DNA of 64,000 nucleotides from assembly GCA_037903355.1 (NCBI GenBank), contig JBAJFE010000026.1:7192001-7256000 (forward strand). Direction: 5' to 3'. Below the pieces are notes generated by a model. It ran no database searches. It had not been told where the DNA came from and was given only the letters and a program-made list of their open reading frames with translations. This stretch comes from Trichuris trichiura. Lineage: Eukaryota; Nematoda; Enoplea; Trichinellida; Trichuridae. Made by a program: the position numbers and the translations under genes. This document shows, one piece after another, positions 24,001 through 36,200 of the stretch (the first letter of the stretch is position 1; the number at the start of each line of letters is the position of its first letter).

Positions 24001-27000
24001 GGTAAAAGTAGCGGAAGAGTTTTGTTTAGCTTCCGTCATTTGCATATTTGACGTTGAGCAAGTATTGTTCCTTTTTGATATTTTTAATCTTCAACGTTAA
24101 CGTACCGTATTTGCGCTTTTTTCCATTTCATCTTGACACATAGTAGAAAAAGCGCGTTGCTGCCTAACAGCCGCTGGGTTCTTGAAAATACTTATTTTGT
24201 ACCAGTTGAGCGTTTCGCAACTTGGTTTTTTAGGTGAAGAAGAGTAATGAGGACCGACGCGATGAGAAGAAGCCTAAGCGAGATGTCACCTTTGATCAGT
24301 ATATGTTTTTGGAAAAGGTATTTATTTTTTCTAAAAAAAATCCTTGCTTAGCAGTAGTAGTAAGTTTGAGTCGTAACCTGAATATTTTATGTTAGCTTCG
24401 CTACACTGTGAGTAACGACGACATGTACAAAGGATTGTTGCGCGTGCTAAAATTGTTCAGCCAATCTTACCTGACGGTGACTGATGTTCAAGATCTTTTC
24501 CGTTCCTACGTCCCGTACGTTGTAGCAACTATTTGTTTACCTTAACGCGCGGCTATACAATTGTCCCATTCTTTCAGGGATGAAACAGAGCTTTCAGACT
24601 GGTTTAGCAAGCCAGCTTTGCCATCGTCGGAGTCGTCTCCAGTTAATGCTGGAGAAGGCACCGTCAATCAAAGGAGAACAATTTCAGACGGTTGTCCCGA
24701 TGTGGGTAAAAATGCTCCTTTTTCTGTTCTTTGCTGCAAGCTCTATTTTCGCCGGTTGCTTTTTTTCAGATTTCAGCCGATGCAAGCAATTAGGTGTCAG
24801 CTACCGTCTCATTCCGGCTAAGTACCAATATCCGAAGTGCACTGGTCGTACACCTTTGGGAAAAGAGGTACAAGAATCATTTTGAGCTGGAACTTCTCTT
24901 TTTTGACCTGTTCATTGCAGGTGCTGAATTTCAAATATTTGTCATTTCCCGTATTTCAATCGGAAGAGAATCCAAAAACCACCAGTAAACGTTCGCCCTT
25001 TCAGGAAACGCTGTACATAACGGAAGATGAACACTTTGAGGTTTTTATTACGCACCGACTTGCAGCAAACGTAGAAGAACTAGTTTTGCAGACTGATATT
25101 GTGATTGCCGTCAACCGCTGTTTAACTGAAGGCCTGCTTAGTGCTGAAGCGATGGTGCGCCGCCTTAAGCAGAAATACCGTTTAGACAGAGCGCTGAACA
25201 CTAGATCGGTTACAATTGCTCAACGAGCCTTACGCCTGTAATAACTTGCTCTTTTTGACTAAAGAAGTTAACTAAGTAATAGTTGGCGAACTGTATTGTA
25301 GATATACAACTAATCCGCGGCGATCAAAATCCCGAAAGGGTCGAAAATGCACTGTGAATTTACAGCGCATTTTCGGCCCTTTCGGGATTTTGGCCGGAAC
25401 CTCCATTGGTGTGCTTAATTTTTGTTACGAGAGCAGGTTTTTTTAAACGATGGAATTTGTTTTAGCGTGTTTAACAGAGCATGGAAAGAATTCTACGTTT
25501 ACGTGAGAAAATATCCCGCGCATGCAATCCCGCTGGTGCTGAAAGTGTAAAATAGCTTTTTTCTTCTTCTTCTTCGGCCTGTGGCGCTGTTCACTTGTTG
25601 TTGTTCTTAAGGTTGATGCAAAAAAATGACGATTGGCATAAAAACCTGCGACGGATGAAGCCAATGTGGCAAGAGATGAATATTAATTGCTATTGGAAAG
25701 CGCTGGATTACCATGACATAACTTTCAAATTAGACGACCAGAAGGATAAGCGAACGCGTTCGCTCTTGGCGGCAGTTGAGGCATTGTTTGACCAGGTGAA
25801 TTTGCATGCTTGATTTTTCTTTCCTTGCGCGCGGGTTAGCTTATTGTTTTCAAGCGCCGCTCAAAGGCGGAAAAAGAAAATAGGGAAATTCAATTGGGGC
25901 CGCACGTGATTGTACAATTTCCGTCGTGTACGCAGGCATTTCACGACACTGGTGAATTGGTGGTTCACTACATGAAACGACAAACAAGTAAGCAATGATA
26001 GGCTTTGGTCGGGGCTTATGCGTGGGAGAGTAGAAAATTTGCATTTAAGACATCGGTCTTTTGTACAAGCGTCAGATGGCGATAATTGTCAAAGTGATGC
26101 TACCACCGTTGTTCAATTTGAAGCCTGCAAGTCTTTCAGACGTGGAACAAGAATTACCGGCGGTTGAAAGTAGTGTTGTACGCTTTTGTTGCTGCTATAT
26201 TCCGTTAGGTCGTTGTACAGATCGTGACAAAAACTCATCAACGGTCAATGGAAGCAACAGTCGCAATGCAAGCAACAAAGGAGGGCGTTGCCGAGGTGGT
26301 TATCGTCGGCGTGCCAGTGCCAAAGGAAGAGGTAACGCAAAAGTAGCCACCACGCCGTCGTCATCAACGGAAAGCACAGCCGTTGATAAAAATGAAAAAA
26401 GCGAAAGTCTGCAAGACTATCCAATTTTGGAAGATTTGACGCTTCTGGGCCCAATGGTACGCGACCGGATAGTTTTGCTAAAAGTAGACAATACGGGTGG
26501 CATTTTACATTTTTTGCAGCCGCGGTATTCGATACTGTTTGGGCCCAGCCCGTGGTACGTCTTTCTGAGATTATATTGCATATTGAGCGAAAGGTTGAGC
26601 GGCTTTTACGACGCTTCCCGCGATCTGGCGAGCAAATTTGGCCAAGAGGAGTTCAGCTACCTGTACGAAACGACCGTTTTGAGAAATCGTTTTACGTCCA
26701 GTAAGTTTGCGCGCAATCTCGACAACTCGTATGCCTTTTGTTGATTGTTCGCTTTCGTCGCAGATAGCAAAGTCCAACCGGACGATTTGTACAACCAATT
26801 TCTCAACTTGACCAAACACTGGCTTGACGGCGGTATTGAATCGACAACTTACGAAGATGCCGTACGCGACGTGTTCACATTGCGCGCCTACAAAGCGTTT
26901 ACAATCGATCAAATTGTTCATACGATGTACCGTCAGGTACAAATGGCTGCTATGAATTTCCCTTTTTTTCAAAAATTCCTATTTCTCCTACCAGTTGTAC

Positions 27001-27958
27001 GTGATAGTAAGTGAATTGACGCCGGTTAAAGCGTTCAAGCTGCACGAAACGTGGGCGCCGAGAATACGTTGCGCGCCGAACAACGTTGAGCGCCAATTGT
27101 TGGAGAAAAGCTATCAAGCCGAAGCGATTGCTCTGACGGAAGGTCAAAAGTGCTTTAAGATTCAATTTGTATGTTTACTTCATCGGCGTATGTTATTGTT
27201 ATTCAAATTAGCTTTTAAGTTACCTCTGGAAAATCGGAAAGTAACTTTTGAATTGCTCGATAAAGCGCCCCGGAAGTGCCAAGAATCCAACGCTATTGTA
27301 CCAGTGAAAGCCGGTGATATCAACCAAGCAATGTTGCAACGGTAAATGACAGTATGCTTTGCTTAGTAGTAAGTTGGATACTTATGAACGTCTTTTTAAG
27401 GAACGTTAATAGAGCTATGGATTATTTTGCGAAACAGTTGCTCAAAGTACAAGAGGAGACAGGGACCAAATGCGGCAGACTTAACGGGGCATCCCGAACA
27501 GGGCCACAAATGGCGCGTACCGTTAGCCAGCTTTTCTACTGGCAACGGAGCACTAGAGTGTATCTACCATTAACCAGTGTGCAAGCCCGTAACCGGCATA
27601 ATTTTAAATTGCACATGTTACGGAAATTTTGGAAAAAAGACGAGGTGTGTGATCGCAGCGTTTTGTTTTCCTTTGTCCAAAAGGCGTAATGTATTGTCGC
27701 GTTTAGACATCAAAAGCTGACGATGACCTGCAGCCGGAAACGCACGGCGCGATTTTTTGCCGGTTCCACGAGAAGTGGACGGCTGAGAATGTAACAAAGG
27801 AGCAGAATTCTTTTGTTAACGAATTGCTGTCAGGGACGCCTGGCAAAAAAAATATGTCCGCCACGTGGATGTCGCGTTGCGAGGAGCCCTGTTCGAGGAG
27901 ACCACCGTACTTTGTTGTTAATCGTTATTTAAAATGGAAAGAAAAGGGAAGTCGCTGA
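18043..27958 (+). CDS. SIN3: SIN3 transcriptional corepressor scaffold
   Basis: Exons: 18043-18365, 18900-19073, 19124-19298, 19351-19500, 23156-23722, 24234-24317, 24396-24514, 24578-24705, 24770-24867, 24921-25237, about 25302-25353, 25612-25795, 25855-25987, 26050-26700, 26764-26936, 26995-27168, 27220-27341, 27401-27644 and 27707-27958; about 1,370 residues. PAH1 is about 135-205 ([35 protein letters not shown]). PAH2 is about 264-335, split by a 3.65 kb intron (AIAYVNKIK / [20 protein letters not shown]). A Thr/Ser tract follows, then a PAH3-like block ([17 protein letters not shown]). The HDAC-interaction region starts at [12 protein letters not shown] and [12 protein letters not shown]. 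The C-terminal Sin3 block includes [12 protein letters not shown] and [20 protein letters not shown]. Role: scaffold of the SIN3-HDAC complex. The join around 25237-25302 does not keep phase (see findings), and 26160-26520 may hide a further small intron. Confidence 0.92.
18705..18765. repeat. Dispersed palindromic repeat, copy A core
   Basis: In SIN3 intron 1. Core AAATGTAAGC...CTTAGC, with the TGCAGGTTC end 90 bp to the left (18622) and a CTACAGTATG end to the right (18782). Confidence 0.55.
20540..20989 (-). CDS. GIY-YIG endonuclease domain of the Penelope-like element, frame-shifted from the RT
   Basis: 149 codons overlapping the 3' end of the RT frame. The GIY-YIG signature is visible: [19 protein letters not shown], with the following Arg and His of RFGQHMKN. 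The tail [20 protein letters not shown] is the conserved end of Penelope-like endonucleases. In an intact element this would be fused to the RT; here it is one frame off. The domain nicks DNA for target-primed insertion. Confidence 0.85.
   Translation of the reverse strand: MTRSRFLLTADPGVIYQIKCGCNASYIGETGNTLLKRFGQHMKNVLTYKNAERRLNGVQATGRGRPPTTDPRKAMENAISASVIVEHASRCTLDPHPKIICHENLLHLRRIKEALYIQSNSTINRDNGVEVSEVWAAPINKFQCCALPN
20883..22790 (-). CDS. Penelope-like reverse transcriptase
   Basis: A 635-codon open frame. RT landmarks: the finger/palm block [12 protein letters not shown], then [29 protein letters not shown] (first catalytic Asp region), [18 protein letters not shown] and the catalytic [11 protein letters not shown], followed by [11 protein letters not shown]. 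This order and spelling match Penelope-like RTs rather than LINEs or LTR elements. The frame runs out of phase at about 20960. There the protein should continue into the endonuclease, but an apparent one-base gain (around CCCTGGTGTC on the minus strand) shifts it and it stops at 20883. The copy is therefore probably inactive unless the shift is a sequencing error. Confidence 0.9.
   Translation of the reverse strand: MYTVFLSDSLRPDLLVQLRFHIKNTSSLIKINQTALLDKKFQSLYCSRSWEFRRSNNKQARPSSSLNNTDKTIVNLSSLVLNDNEKTVLGKGLNFVPTPKNPPILDIIASTEYGLAQTDPKVAKEIKGHISSLVLRNNNRPTPNLSSSERGIIKSLKSRTDIVITKADKGNTVVILDRNIYTQKINELLSNPVYRPIKQDPTDKTRKLLQNMLDSFANEPQDPIISKINRSLSYISNTRCPELYGLPKIHKPGVPLRPVVSSINSVTSRLCSYLKTIIQPLTGKRESNVKNCKEFCSTLKDIKMQPGDIMVSYDVKDLFTSVPIKYTINLLQTLLDADDTILQRTKLNPTHIVKLVSFCMREGNYFRFQDSFFSQKDGAPMGSPLSPILAEIFMEHLEEKAFSTLQDCAPPILFKRYVDDIFAIIKSGSEETLLEHLNSLFPNQITLTIEKENNCKLPFLDVLVIKQGNKLKTTVYRKPTHSDRHLNFSSHHPISVKRGIVKGMVDRALTVCDPEYLNTELRHIYNTLCSNGYPSKFINSIIKQCQQNKPSSPSPPDNQQRPVLLLPYYSGLSERIRRLGRSLNFNVRFKSSCNLCSIVRNDKIKVPFDSRPWCHLPNKVWLQRLLHRRNGQHFT
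23401..23475 (+). repeat. Coding trinucleotide microsatellite (ACT/ACA/AGT/AGC) in SIN3
   Basis: Runs of ACA, ACT, AGT and AGC encode a Thr then Ser homopolymer stretch between PAH2 and PAH3, in a linker that is not conserved in SIN3 proteins. Confidence 0.85.
23867..23930. repeat. Dispersed palindromic repeat, copy B core
   Basis: In a SIN3 intron (23723-24233): CTAAGCCTAAGC, about 20 bp spacer, then AAGGCTTATGTAAGGGCA; followed by GCTACAGTAAAACG at 23944. Confidence 0.6.
25325..25392. repeat. 68-nt hairpin element at a SIN3 exon/intron border
   Basis: Left arm CAAAATCCCGAAAGGG, TCGAAAATGC, ACTGT pairs with right arm ACAG, CGCATTTTCGG, CCCTTTCGGGATTTTG around a GAATTT loop, with few mismatches. 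The predicted donor (ACT|GTGAAT, 25354) falls at the hairpin apex. A diverged copy of the same arms is in the last ELMO intron (37277-37480). Confidence 0.7.
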
Positions 27959-30265
27959 TTACGCGCGAGCCAACATCGTGGTGCTTCAATAGCTCCGCTT
28001 TTGTTCACGTTATTCGTTACAGTTTAATTGTTTATTGTTTTTAGTTGCGTAATTATCCCACTAGGTTCTTCTCCGGTAGAATTTCTTGCAAAGCTCCCTC
28101 ATTTTCATTTTTTCTTACTGTATATACGCGTAGGAAGTTGGATAGATACAACAGCAGTTGATTGGAATGTGGCAAACGGGTTGCTGTTTTTTGCCCGAGT
28201 GACGAAGGCTTCCAGTCGTTTTCTCGTTTGATTCTTTTATAGAATGCGGTTTGTTTCAGTCATCTGCTAAAACACAGTATTCTGCCGTATGACTGAAAAA
28301 GTTTCGGTCATATTGTGCACACCAAGCGAACAAAGAACAATATGATGTTTTGAGCTTCTGATGCAAGTTGGTGCTTTTTATTAAACGTCATTTAACAACC
28401 CCGCTGCAGTCTACTGTTTTAATAGCGTATGTAATTGCACTTTACAGTTGCGAGCAATGAAAGCAGCAAAGTCATTATATATATATTAAAAATTTGAATA
28501 AGCGGTCAACACTCGTCAGCTTTGTATCTTATAAGTGCAGGCAGTTGTTTTTAATTCTTGAAAATATGTTGCACAGACAAGGCAAAGTTTGAATATTTGC
28601 TCCTACGTTTAACTTATCGATTAATCTTACAATTTAACTGCTATGCGTTTGTTTATGCTGTAAGTATAAATATTGCTTTTCTTGTTTGTTCACCTGTTTG
28701 GTTCAAGGCGCCAAAGCGTTTTATGTTGTAGCACAACATAAGCTGAAAGTAGGCGACTTAGCACAACGCTATAGTCATGGATTGTTGTTGTGTAGCATAG
28801 AGCGTTTATGTTAAGTTTGTTTGCTGCTGTTAATTTCGATTATGCGCACCCTCAAGTTGCTAGAAACTGCGAAAGATGTTGCGCCCTGCTCCAGCTTATG
28901 TTTCAGCATATTTTAAGACAAAGTTACTATTTGACTTTCCGCCTGTTTGACACTATGATTACAACTGGCAATAGCTGCGTTGTACAGAATTACTTTGCAT
29001 TATTATTATTATTATTACTAATACTACCACCAACATCGTTGCTCATGAATGCAGGTTCGGTCATGAAAAAAAGCTGACCCGCTTGTTTTCACACTGCCTG
29101 TCCAGCTCGCTGGTTTTCCTAGTCTGCCTATGCGTAAGCTTAAGCCGAAATATAATCCTTACGTTCAGGTTTAGACTTAGGTTAGCGCAGAACAGAGTGG
29201 CCGGCAAAACTACAGTAAGACGCTGGAATGACAATACATTTTCGGAAAAAATAGACGCTAGAGCGATCAGTTCTCTTGATTAGCATATCCAACATTGAGT
29301 TTTATTTTTTCCAGTCACGAATGAAAAGATTAATTCAATAAAGGATTGAGCCTTTCGGTGTTTCCTTAAACGATCAGTGGGTATTGCGTAGATTATATTA
29401 AAATCAAGTTTTGTTGTAAGCCAACAGCGCGGTTCCTAAGCTTAAGTCCAAACATCAAGTCTCGTTGATCCCAACAACCGTTGGCAACAGAATTCACTTT
29501 AATTTTATTTTTAGTACTTTATTTCAGTTTTATCTACAGTACAGTAAGGCTACCGATGCAAAAAGCCCATTGTATGTTATACGCAAATATATTGCAGCTT
29601 TGAACAATGCGGGCATGCCTGCTTAAAACATGTCAACGTCAATGTCGACAGGTATTAAAAAAACCGTGGTTTGCATTTAAGGAGTGCACTTGCGTTTAAG
29701 TAACTCTTTGACTGCGGGCTATTGCTCACTTCAAACTTTTTAAGAACTCGGATAGCTTAAGTGGAGAACTTACAAACAGAATGTCTCTCTTCCCTCGAAC
29801 TTAACTTCATAGCGAAATGCTGCAATATGGAAAAGAAAACAACCAAATACCATCTTAAGGGTAGCTAAACAACGTTATCGTGCTTATTGATACCAGCCGG
29901 CAACGTGACGCTTTCATGCGGAAAATTTCAACATGCTGAAACGCGATTCGTTTAGTTTACCTGAAAACAGTTAAAAACTACCGTACTTTCTTCTGCCCCA
30001 TTATGCGTACATTTGCCTAATCTGCCAACGATCGTTAACGATTTTTTTAGAGACTATTTACTCGAGCTGCGCTTAAAAATTATTGTAGCGTGTTTTTTGT
30101 CACCAAGCAAAAAATTAACTTATTTTTTACTCGTTCCTACAAGAGAAAGGAGCGTTGCAGATTTTTGCATGCTTGCTTGGAGCTAACAGCCGCCTAAAAG
30201 ACTCTCCCTTTGATAAATTTTCTTTTGTTCACGCTTACTTAGCCTAAGTGGTTCCATAGGAAAAG
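27959..30265. other. Intergenic between SIN3 and ELMO
   Basis: 2.3 kb, AT-rich. It contains one copy of the dispersed palindromic repeat (about 29040-29230) and short simple repeats. Open frames at 28028-28231 and 28808-29077 have no recognisable similarity and lack splice or start support. Confidence 0.4.
29121..29220. repeat. Dispersed palindromic repeat, copy C core
   Basis: GCGTAAGCTTAAGCC, spacer, GGTTTAGACTTAGGTTAGCGC, then CTACAGTAAGACG at 29210; ATGCAGGTTC end at 29048. Confidence 0.6.
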
Positions 30266-33200
30266 ATGCGTCGTAGCGGCGACTCATCGAGCGGTGGCTC
30301 AACGTTTTTTGCGAAATCGTTAAGCCCATATTATCCGCGTCGATTGGACGATAGTGTGCTGAAGGTTGGCGTAGAGCTAAATCCCGATTTGACACCGCTG
30401 GCAGGCATTGATCTGAAGGATAAACTTCCGCAACTTTTGCAAGTCAATCAGGTACATCTGCACGAGAGACTCCATTATGCATATCTTGATATATACTAGC
30501 ACGAGCCATTGGAAACTGTGACGAAGGACCTTTGTAGCCGGTAAGGACAGCATCAGCTATACATTAGGTTCGATATACCGTTTTTGTTGCAGCTGGGAAC
30601 TGAACAATCCGCATGATTTTGCTTTGCAATTCACTCAGCGTTCTACGCATTACATTTCGGAGCGGGTAATTCTGCCTTTTTAAGCTTTGTTAGAAAGATT
30701 CAACGCAAATCCCATTATATATATATATATATATATATACCATCATCATTTCCGTCATTAGGACCCGTAATGTATGTATATGTTGAATATTTTAGAATCG
30801 CTTCGACTTAATGAATGGTGACGTTTTATTGCTTACGTTGTCGCCCGTAAGTGACCTATATATTTAACATGCGAATTGCTGTAGCGTAATACAGTTCGCT
30901 TTTTCAGGAGAAACTAAGCGACATTCTCATATCTTGGCTTTTGTCGCCAAATGTGGACGATATAGTCTGTGCCCTTCCCTACCTTGTCGTACGTGTATCC
31001 GATCCTCAATTTGCCACTACGTTCATTGCCAATAACGGGTTGGGTATTGTTATGAACATACTTGAAAAGGGAATTTTAAATGATCTTCCTCTATCCCAAA
31101 TGCTTTCCTGTTTTCACGGGCTGCTTGGTTGGACAGAAGAAAATTGGGACTTACCCTCGTCCGACCTTCTCGTTTTGGTAGGCGTCATAGCAGCTTAGCA
31201 ATTTATTCAAATTTCCATTATACGCTTTTAAAGATAGCAGATTTTGTTGTTGGCCGAGCAAAGTTGGAACATCCTAAAGTTCTTTCCGTAGCAATGACTA
31301 TTCTCGAAGATATTATCACTAATTCCAGGTAAAATAACAGCGCGAACATAATTTAGTTGGTAATTTTTTGATTACTGCAGCTCGCGGGCGCCTTTGGTGA
31401 ATAAGCAAGTACCATTTGAAAGTTTGGTACGTCATTTGGAAAGTTCGGACTTGAATGTCCAACATAGCGTTCTTGCTCTTATGAACGCAATGTTTTCCAA
31501 AGCGCTACTTCCGGCTAGAATGCAAATTGCAACAGTACGTACGATGTCGACTTTTCGGTACGGCCGCGCGCGCGCACTTAGCCTATTTGTCGCAGGTATT
31601 ATTTGCCAAGCCGGTGCGAAATGCCCTCATCAACAACATCTTAAGGAACAATGTTGGTCCCGGACTTGCCCATCAACTTCACGTACTTCAGCAGCTAATG
31701 TTGAACGTTTATGAAGTGAAAGCTCGCAGCAAAGTTCAACTTGGCACGGTATGTATTTGCACACTTTTGCCATTGCTGTCTGTCCCTATTCCTCCTTCTG
31801 TTCGATTGGTTGTTTGCTTCTTCCATTTGCCGAATGCGAACTTTTCGGGATTAGCAAAATAAGTTGAGTTGTAAGCAATAGTGACAAATTGAGCTTCAGT
31901 TTTTCAAAAGCGATGACGTCATGTTAATCCGTCTCGTTTAAATCTTTGTATTTTTTTCTGGCCTCTTGTAGCATCCATAATTTACGTTTGTTTTTTTATT
32001 CTTTTCTTTTCCCAGTTTTGTTCTTCTCTTTTTACCAGCGCTGTCCTTATTTAACGGGAAAATATTGTATTCCTATTTTATCACTTTCCGTAAGTTCTTT
32101 GCTCCTCTTCTTTTTTATTTTTCAACTCTCTTAACTGTTAAAAGTTGTTTCGCTGCTGTTATGCGTATACAATGCGCAGATGCTACCTGTTGAATTCCTA
32201 TGCTTTGTTTTACTGTGCCTCTCTATCAACCCGCAAAATGGAACGGGACAAAAGAATCCAAAAAGACTTACTGGAATCACAGTTTTGAGGTGGGGAGGCG
32301 ACTCTAAGTAAAAATTACGATCTCCGTGCAAGCACTGAAAGGCAACTGAAGCTTAGGAAAAGCCAAAAAATGGAAATGAATTTATTTAGTAAAGTATATT
32401 ACAATTTTTAAGACAAAAGATACTAGTAGAATGGAAATAATGAAAAAAAACTTGAAAAGTGAAGTGTCAACTAGAAATAAAAAATATATAGTGAATTGTG
32501 ACGATGCAGTATCGGACCGAATTATGATGATGCCTTATCAAACCGAATTGTGACGTTGCAGTATCGGACCGAGTTGTGACGACGCAGTATCGGACCGAGT
32601 CGTGACGTTGTGGTATCGGACCGAATTGTGACGTTGCAGTATTGGACCGATTTGTGACGTTGCAGTATCAGACCGAGTTGTGGCGATGCAGTATCGAACC
32701 GAGTTGTGACGACGCAGTATCGGACCGAGTTGTGACGACGCAGTTTCGGACCGAGTTGTGACGCCGCAGTATCGGACCGAGTTGCGATGATGCCTTATCA
32801 AACCGAATTGTGACGATGCAGTATCGGACCGAGTTGTGACGACGCAGTATCGGATTGAGTTGTGACGACGCAGTATCGGACCGAGCTGTGACGACGCAGT
32901 ATCGGACCGAGTTGTGACGACGCAGTTTCGGACCGAGTTGTGATGAAGCTTTATCAAACCGAATTGTGACGATGCAGGATCACCGAGCTGTGACGATGCA
33001 GTATCGGACCGAGTCGTGACATTGTGGTATCGGACCGAATTGTGACGTTGCAGTATCAGACCGAGTTGTGACGATGCAGTATCGGACCGAGTTGTGGTGA
33101 TGCAGTATCGGACCAAGTTGTGATGATGCCTTATCAAACCGAATTGTGACGCTGCAGTATCACTGAGCTGTGACGATGCAGTATCGGACCGAGTGGTGAC

Positions 33201-36200
33201 GTTGTGGTATCGGACCGAATTGTTACGTTGCAGTATCGGACCGATTTGTGACGTTGCTGTATCAGACCGAGTTGTGGCGATGCAGTATCGGACCGAGTTA
33301 TGATGATGCCTTATCAAACCGAATTGTGACGACGCAGTATCACCGAGCTGTGACGTTGCAGTATCGGACTGAGTCGTGACGTTGTGGTATCAGTCCGAAT
33401 TGTGACGTTGCAGTATCGGACCGATTTGTGACGTTGCAGTATCAGACCGAGTTGTGGCGATGCAGTATCGGACCGAGTTGTGACGACGCAGTATCGGATT
33501 GAGTTGTGACGACGCAGTATCGGACCGAGTTGTGACGACGCAGTATCGGACCGAGTTGTGACGACGCAGTATCGGACCGAGTTGTGACGCCGCAGTATCG
33601 GACCGAGTTGTAATGATGCCTTATCAAACCGAATTGTGACGGTGCAGTATCGGACCGAGTTGTGACGTTGTAGTATAGGACCGATTTGTGACGTTGCAGT
33701 ATCGGACCGATTTGTGACGTTGCAGTATCGGACCGAGTTGTGACGACGCAGTATCGGACCGAGTTGTGACGACGCAGTTTCGGACCGAGTTGTGACGCCG
33801 CAGTATCGGACCGAGTTATGATGATGCCTTATCAAACCGAATTGTGACGATGCAGTATCACCGAGCCGTGACGATGCAGTATCGGACCGAGTCGTGACGT
33901 TGTGGTATCGGACCGAATTGTGACGTTTTAGTATCAGACCGAGTTGTGACGATGCAGTATCGGTCCGAGTTGTGACGATGCAGTATCGGACCGAGTTGTG
34001 ACGTTGCAGTATCAGACCGAGTTCTGGCGATGCAGTATCAGACCGAGTTTTGATACGTGGCCTGTAGGCAACGTCATGCATTTTATAGAATGCATGAAGT
34101 TTTTATGCAAAGCATTGTATGGCCCCTTTCCTAACTGCATTGCGTTTAATGTCCAAACGACTTTATTATTCTTTTTTTTATTATAGCCTTCCGTGGAAGA
34201 GTTTAACGAATTTTGCCGAAACGTTGGCGAAAAGTTGGGCCCTACTATTAGCCCGACGGTCAGTCGTAAAGGCAACCTGTCTCTTTCGCGAGATTTGAAC
34301 AAGCTTGGATTCAGGGTAAGTTTTTTCCAGTTACCTTTTTGGTTGTTGTCTAACTTTTCACGTTTAGACCAAATCCAATCCTATCGAAGATTTTGACGTT
34401 GTTCCTCCCGGGCAGTTGGCGTTGGATTGTATCCTGTACTTCTATCGCTGTCATCATGATGTCTGTTTCAAGGTTTGTTACCGCTCCGTATCTGTGCTTG
34501 CAAGTTTAGCCTTGAAGCATTGCATTCTAACGCGAAGTTAGCGATCGTATCGTTGCGAGGAGGTCGGAAGCGTTTCGACTGAACAATGGAGGCTTACAGC
34601 ACCTTTGCTTGCATCAAGAAAAGTCAATAGGTGTACTAATAGCTTCCGGGACGATTGTGATATGAAGCTGATTGGCTATTTTTTGGGTCTTGTCGGTTAT
34701 GCGCACCATCGTCTGAGGAATGCAGGTTCCTTTCTGAAACGCATGCAGGCATCCTGCTCCGCCCTTGCCTAAGCCTAAACCAAAATACAAGCCATTGGGC
34801 TTACGTAAGCGCAGTGTGACAGTGGGGCGCTTAACCGTCAGGGTCAATCTTTTCTTTTATTCTCAAATCTACGTATTCCATTTATTTGCATATTTCAAGA
34901 AAGTGGAGTTCCTATTTCTACAACCAGGCTTGATGGCACAATGTTTTCTGTTATTGAGCGCTTATCCTACCGAAATGGCAGACGCAAATAACAACAATGT
35001 TAATGCCCATTCTTTAGTATGTTGTTTTCCTACTGTGCTCCGGCGATAGCCTATCTTTTTTTAAAAATACGCCATTTGTTTCGTGGGTAACCATAATTAA
35101 GCTGTTAGAAGAAGCGTTATTGCTTTATGCGGTAGATACCAATGTTTGTTGACTGCTCATTTATTACCTGTTGATATTTTATTTCTTACGTTTTTTGTTT
35201 TTATATTTGTGCGTTATTAGGTAAAGTTGATTGCAGATCGTCTCTAGCCTGCCTGGTAAGCGCGCTGTTCTATTCCGAGCATAATCTGATTAATGCTGAT
35301 ATCATTTCTTTAAGACTGTCCGTACTCTTGTATGGTAATTCGATATTTACGTTTCGTTGCTTTCATGCTTCACTCAAATCTCCTATGAGATTACGAGTAC
35401 TCGTTTAATTTCAGATAATATTGGAAAACGCCCATCGCACTGACGGCCGCGAATGCCCTTTTATTCAGTGTTGTATAGAACTCGTCTCAGTGTTGCTCGA
35501 CGCTTTGCACATTGGTGAACTACGTGAGTGCTTATCTTTATTTTACTATCTCTGCGTCCATTAGATTATCTTTGCTACCGCATCAGCGTTAGCAGTGCAC
35601 ACACGTTGCTACTATTTGACAGGTTTACTTGTAAAGGTGATCACGTTTTCTCCCTTTTCGACAAGCTTTTCTTGATACCCATTAGTTTTTGTAAACAGTT
35701 TCACCGGCGCTTCCCGCCTACGTTCATTGCAAACTTGTGATTTCTGTTTGTTATTGCGGCAGTCATTCCCAAGTGTTTTTTAGTAAAGCATAAAAGCCGA
35801 TAATGTCTAGACACGTATCTTCTTGTAAATTTGATAAGTATTCAAAGCCTCCCTCGTTATTTCTTAGTTCCGCCCATCTTCAGTTTCGGGATAGGGGCAA
35901 CATTGAATCGCTCGTAAGTGCGCGTTCCTTAGGCCAGTGCGTATTGCCTAAAATGCCTACGCTAACTTGATTGTTGACGCAAAGTTTATTGTTAAGATAT
36001 TTTTGTTTTCATTGCACTTTTTTGATGTTTTGCAGCTTCCGAACAAGGCCAAGTATACTATGAATTGTTGTTTACCGAAGAGCATCCTTTTGACGAACTG
36101 TTCTGCCGATGCGTTAGTCTTGTCAATAGGACGTGGAAAGAGATGAGGGCTTCTTCTTTGGACGATATTGGCAAGGTGACAGACGAAATAACCATTCGCA

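Noticed and set aside
32494..34055. Regularly repeated short sequence resembling a CRISPR array
   Set aside because: Units are contiguous 26-mers with no unique spacers, lying in an intron of a spliced animal gene; it is a satellite.
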